A stretch of 64,000 nt of DNA from Mercenaria mercenaria. Its lineage: Eukaryota > Mollusca > Bivalvia > Venerida > Veneridae. The position numbers and the translations under genes are program-made. The notes below the pieces were generated by a model. It searched no databases and was not told the DNA's origin. It worked only from the letters and a program-made list of their open reading frames with translations. This document shows positions 60,670 to 64,000 of the stretch, in pieces (position 1 is the stretch's first letter; each line of letters opens with the position of its first letter). The stretch is taken from the NCBI RefSeq assembly GCF_021730395.1, contig NC_069365.1, forward strand, positions 25,017,501 to 25,081,500, given 5' to 3'.

Positions 60670-61640
60670 ATTTAGTTGAAGACTATAAGGATTATGCCCC
60701 ATACTAGACAGCATAGTAAACAAAAATACATATTCACGCTGGTCATTATATTTATAATGGGCAGATGGTTCCAACCTTATTTGAGCGTTGACTTTTGTGC
60801 AGAAAGAGTGGATCAAAATTGATGAAATGTCATTGAAAGTATGATTAATCGGCATTTGTTTACCGAATTGAATGAAAACAATTGAAAATGCAAAATATGT
60901 GAAAAGATCCCCTGGTAGCATGGAATGCAACCAAAGAAGAATAATAGCAGACTCGGTTTGATTGAGTCTGTTCAGGCATAAGTAATACTAATTTTAGTTA
61001 AATATAGCATTAACTAAAATAAGTATAACACATGCCTGGGTTTGCATTCTGGGCATATATATCTATTGGCAGCTTTTTAAATAACTATCATATAAATCAT
61101 TTGATTTTAACATAATTTAGTTCTAAATTAGTTGAAAAATTAATGAAAAAAACAATGTGCTGTATTTAATCATGGCAAAGAGAAGGAACTATATGGACTG
61201 GCCTTGACCTTTGAGATAGGGTCGGGGTATCGTACTAGATAAATTCCCTTGTCATGGTGAATATTTCTGAAAAGCTATTTGAATACACATTCATGCATTA
61301 AAAATACAGGCTGGACGAAAAATTGTCTATGACCTTCGAGTTCTGGGTTTTATATGTGACATTTCATTTTGTTATGATGACTGTTTGTGCAAATTTACTT
61401 GACTATCCATCCCTGCAAAGTAAAGGTATATAGACCGGATAAAACATGACCTATTATCTTTAATGACCTTTTACTGTGACATTTTCTTTTGAGATAGTGA
61501 CACGGGTCTCGTACATGAAATGTCGTCTCATTATGGGGATGACTTTTGCTCAGTGATTTTGAAATCTCTTGAAGAATGGCAGAGTTATTGACTGGACACA
61601 AACGGATCCTCATGTCTCATTTTGAGGAATAACTGTACCG
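60670..61640 (+). repeat. Right copy of the direct duplication seen at 1-3140
   Basis: 60670-60910 matches 10-270 and 61000-61640 matches ~2520-3140, same orientation. It directly abuts the 3' side of the P450 pseudogene. Confidence 0.65.
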
Positions 61641-61744
61641 AGTAATTTCAAAATAACTTTATTGATGGCAGGATTATTGACCAGACACGAAGTGTGGCGG
61701 AGGACATACGGACGTATGCAACCCATTTCTTCGAATCAAAATAT

Positions 61745-63033
61745 TTTGAAGCTTGAAACTCTAGTATCTGTGCAAGTGTAGTTACCTACAGAAACAACTC
61801 CATGCGTGCAAGACTTTCACCAAGGCACGATCTAGTACCTAGTGAAAACGGGATGCGTTTTTCAGTCCCAGTTATTGACGTCTCGTTCTCATTTAAGAAT
61901 CTCTTTGGTTTGAATGCATCTGGTGCTTGAAATATGTCGGGATCAAAGTGTACGGAGGAAATATATAGTAAAATTGTACCTTCTTTTGGGATTTTATAAC
62001 CTTTGAATATGATATCATGTAACACTGTTTGTGGTACTGCAACCGGTGCTTCTAAGACTGTCGCCCCGACGTATGGTAGATTCATTTTTTTCTGACACCG
62101 AAGGCGTCTTGTCTTTGTCAATAACTTTATCAACTTTTATCTGATAACAGGATATATTACTAGAGCTGTTATGACCCATTGCAATTTCACTCCCAGCAGC
62201 CATCAATTCGTGCAAAGCAATCAATAGATTTCTTTACGGAATAGTTCATTATTTTCCTCGGCTGCGATCCAGAAGTCTATGAAACAATTATCATTACCCG
62301 GTTTATAGTTTTCATAGTTTGTGCGAAATATTTCGTTACAGTATGAGGAGACTTCTTTTATAATCTTTCACTCAGTAGGTCTCCTTGCAGATAACGAAGA
62401 AACATGCGTTAAGTGTTTGTGTTCTGGCATGAATTTCAAAAGCTTCATCCAGCAGTTCTATATACCATTTAAATTTTGCATTATCGTTTCCTGCTCATCA
62501 TCTGTGTAAAATGCTGTAGATTACATTTGCGAAACTTAAGGTAATATCTGTTATTAAAACTGAATAGTTTCGCGATGAAGTAGTTAATCTCTTCAGTTAT
62601 TCTTTCCTCTAATGCGTATTCAGTCTTTTTAAAATACAGATCATGACATACATACAAGGTAAACTTTCTAAGTTCCTTAACAAATGCACAATTTCCAAAC
62701 ACAAGTGCAATAGGGTCAGGTCCTCGCTGCTGAAGTTTCGGACGTTTCGAGAAAACCGTTCCGCGTTTGACCAAAGGTTCATGAATTATACATCGTAACC
62801 ATTGAGAAATATTGTCTGTTCTGATCCTTACTAGACACTATATATATCTCTATAATTTGATCGTTAATTAGCAAGTAGATCTATACTCAGAGTATCTCTA
62901 CAAATCATAGATCCCAGATTTGCAACAACATGTCATCTGTTAAGTACATATTGCTCACGTCTTGATTTCCAACGCTGCAACAGTCACTAAGATTGTTCTC
63001 CAGTTTTCAAGAGCTAGATCTAATAAAATCCAA
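61745..63033 (-). pseudogene. Cytochrome P450 pseudogene, relative of 21992-23488
   Basis: Aligns along most of the intact P450, from its first codons (63033) to shortly after the haem loop; the last ~35 codons are missing. The haem loop survives (FSLGTRSCLGESLA), as does FKPKRF for PERF. Damage is clear: the WxxxR tryptophan is lost (FVKELRKF), and the I-helix is shifted out of frame after AAGSE. About ten residues including the ExxR arginine are deleted (VLEAPVAVP). An in-frame TAG follows MELFL, and there are further frame breaks in the N-terminal half. It cannot make an active enzyme. Confidence 0.92.
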
Positions 63034-63244
63034 TTTTAAACTCTTCCAGTGTTTAGTCATTCAATATTCGTCCTCACTAAATGCTTAAGCTTAACGTGAA
63101 ATAGACCGTAAATGTCTTTAATATCAAGTTACAGAAACTACATTCAAGTATTCAAGTGTTATGTGCATTTTACTATATTTCTATTAGATCTTTGAGATGA
63201 TATTTAACACATACAACGAAGACTGAACATTAATATTGCTGGAC

Positions 63245-63460
63245 ACAATTGATTCTCCGTTTGCGAACAGGATAAATCTTGATCAGCCTGTACATACGTG
63301 CAGTCTGATTAAGATCTGCACTGTTCTCTATTCATTGAGTTTCTTTTGGTAAGACCCCCTGTTTACAGTTACTGGTACTGTCCAAATTGAAAGACGGACA
63401 TATTACTTGTAGAAATTTAGTAGGGCAGTAAGGTACAATGCAGACATAATTCAAATATTT
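63245..63460 (+). repeat. Dispersed bivalve-type repeat fragment
   Basis: 'gatcagcctgtacatacgtg' with 'cagtctgattaagatctgca', then 'gtactgtccaaattgaaaga' and 'aatttagtagggcagtaagg', an order of phrases I recall from a common bivalve interspersed repeat. Relatives occur at 21443 and 41128. Confidence 0.5.
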
Positions 63461-63464
63461 CCAT

Positions 63465-64000
63465 TTAACAGATAAATCATTACAAAATAAACTTCTGTAT
63501 GTTTTTTCTTATAATCAATATCAACGTTAACGGGAAATGTTGAATATTCTCTTCGTCGATTATCGATTGTGTTAAAGAAATTCCCCTTGATTGAATTGTC
63601 TCTCTTACATAACCTAAGCCGAGGAGAAACTTGCCTGTCATTCGTAGCCCATTAATTTTGTATTTCTGTGAATTCAGTTGAAGCTCACATATAACGACAA
63701 TAATTACCCCGCTGAAGCAACATACTTAAACCTCTATTCTTCTGCATTTGTGTTTGAAAGTGTTATATACTGGCCATCTTTTATTAGGTTTTCGTAATGA
63801 AACATATTGATAGAAATGTTATTTTTGTTTTAATAAAAACATTAGCGCTTACACATGCTTTCATGGAATAGAAAATGAACTGTAAGATTAACTTTTTTCC
63901 TTTTATTTTGAAACTTTACTCCATAAAACTTGCCAGCATACATCCCACTGTTTATGAAAATACCATGTAAAGTAATTTTCCTTGTAAAAAGCGATACAGA
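63465..64000. other. Gene-free end of window
   Basis: AT-rich, nothing seen. Confidence 0.4.

Overview
The window looks like nuclear DNA of a bivalve mollusc, probably a clam-type heteroconch. It is AT-rich and gene-poor. It carries tRNA-headed SINEs, foldback MITEs and ~130-180 bp tandem-unit elements whose 'gaccttgacctttgacc'-type units I recall from bivalve genomes. Its genes are typical of mollusc expansions: B-box/coiled-coil/beta-propeller (TRIM-like) proteins and CYP2-clan P450s. The species call rests on recognition, not on a search.

All supported host genes are on the minus strand. (1) 12775-14766 is an intact single-exon TRIM-like gene of 663 aa without a RING. (2) 21992-23488 is an intact single-exon cytochrome P450 of 498 aa with all diagnostic motifs. 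(3) 31174-38909 is a six-exon Myb/SANT-like DNA-binding gene of 287 aa, which I assembled from splice sites whose reading phases all agree. (4) 53027-55054 is a second TRIM-like gene with an in-frame stop in its propeller and a decayed C-terminus. (5) 61745-63033 is a decayed P450 related to gene 2. The order TRIM then P450 occurs twice. Sequence at 1-3140 also recurs in direct orientation at 60670-61640, so the region seems to have grown by segmental duplication followed by decay of one copy.

The rest is mobile and repeated DNA. The left third holds SINEs, a TTAA-flanked MITE and an 800 bp inverted repeat that keeps a coding tail in both arms. The middle (26-37 kb) is packed with tandem-unit elements ending in small hairpins, several inside introns of the Myb-like gene. 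The most striking structure is a 5.1 kb near-perfect palindrome at 54959-60082. Its arms are about 2.2 kb and carry the first codons and 5' flank of the second TRIM gene, tandem arrays containing perfect AGGTCA-A-AGGTCA (DR1) motifs, and pieces of a non-LTR retrotransposon. A 34 bp segment from just upstream of the TRIM start occurs a third time in the spacer.

I found no CRISPR array, no bacterial-type operon and no convincing functional tRNA or rRNA. The genes show no sign of acting as one pathway; they look like co-located members of separately expanding families.
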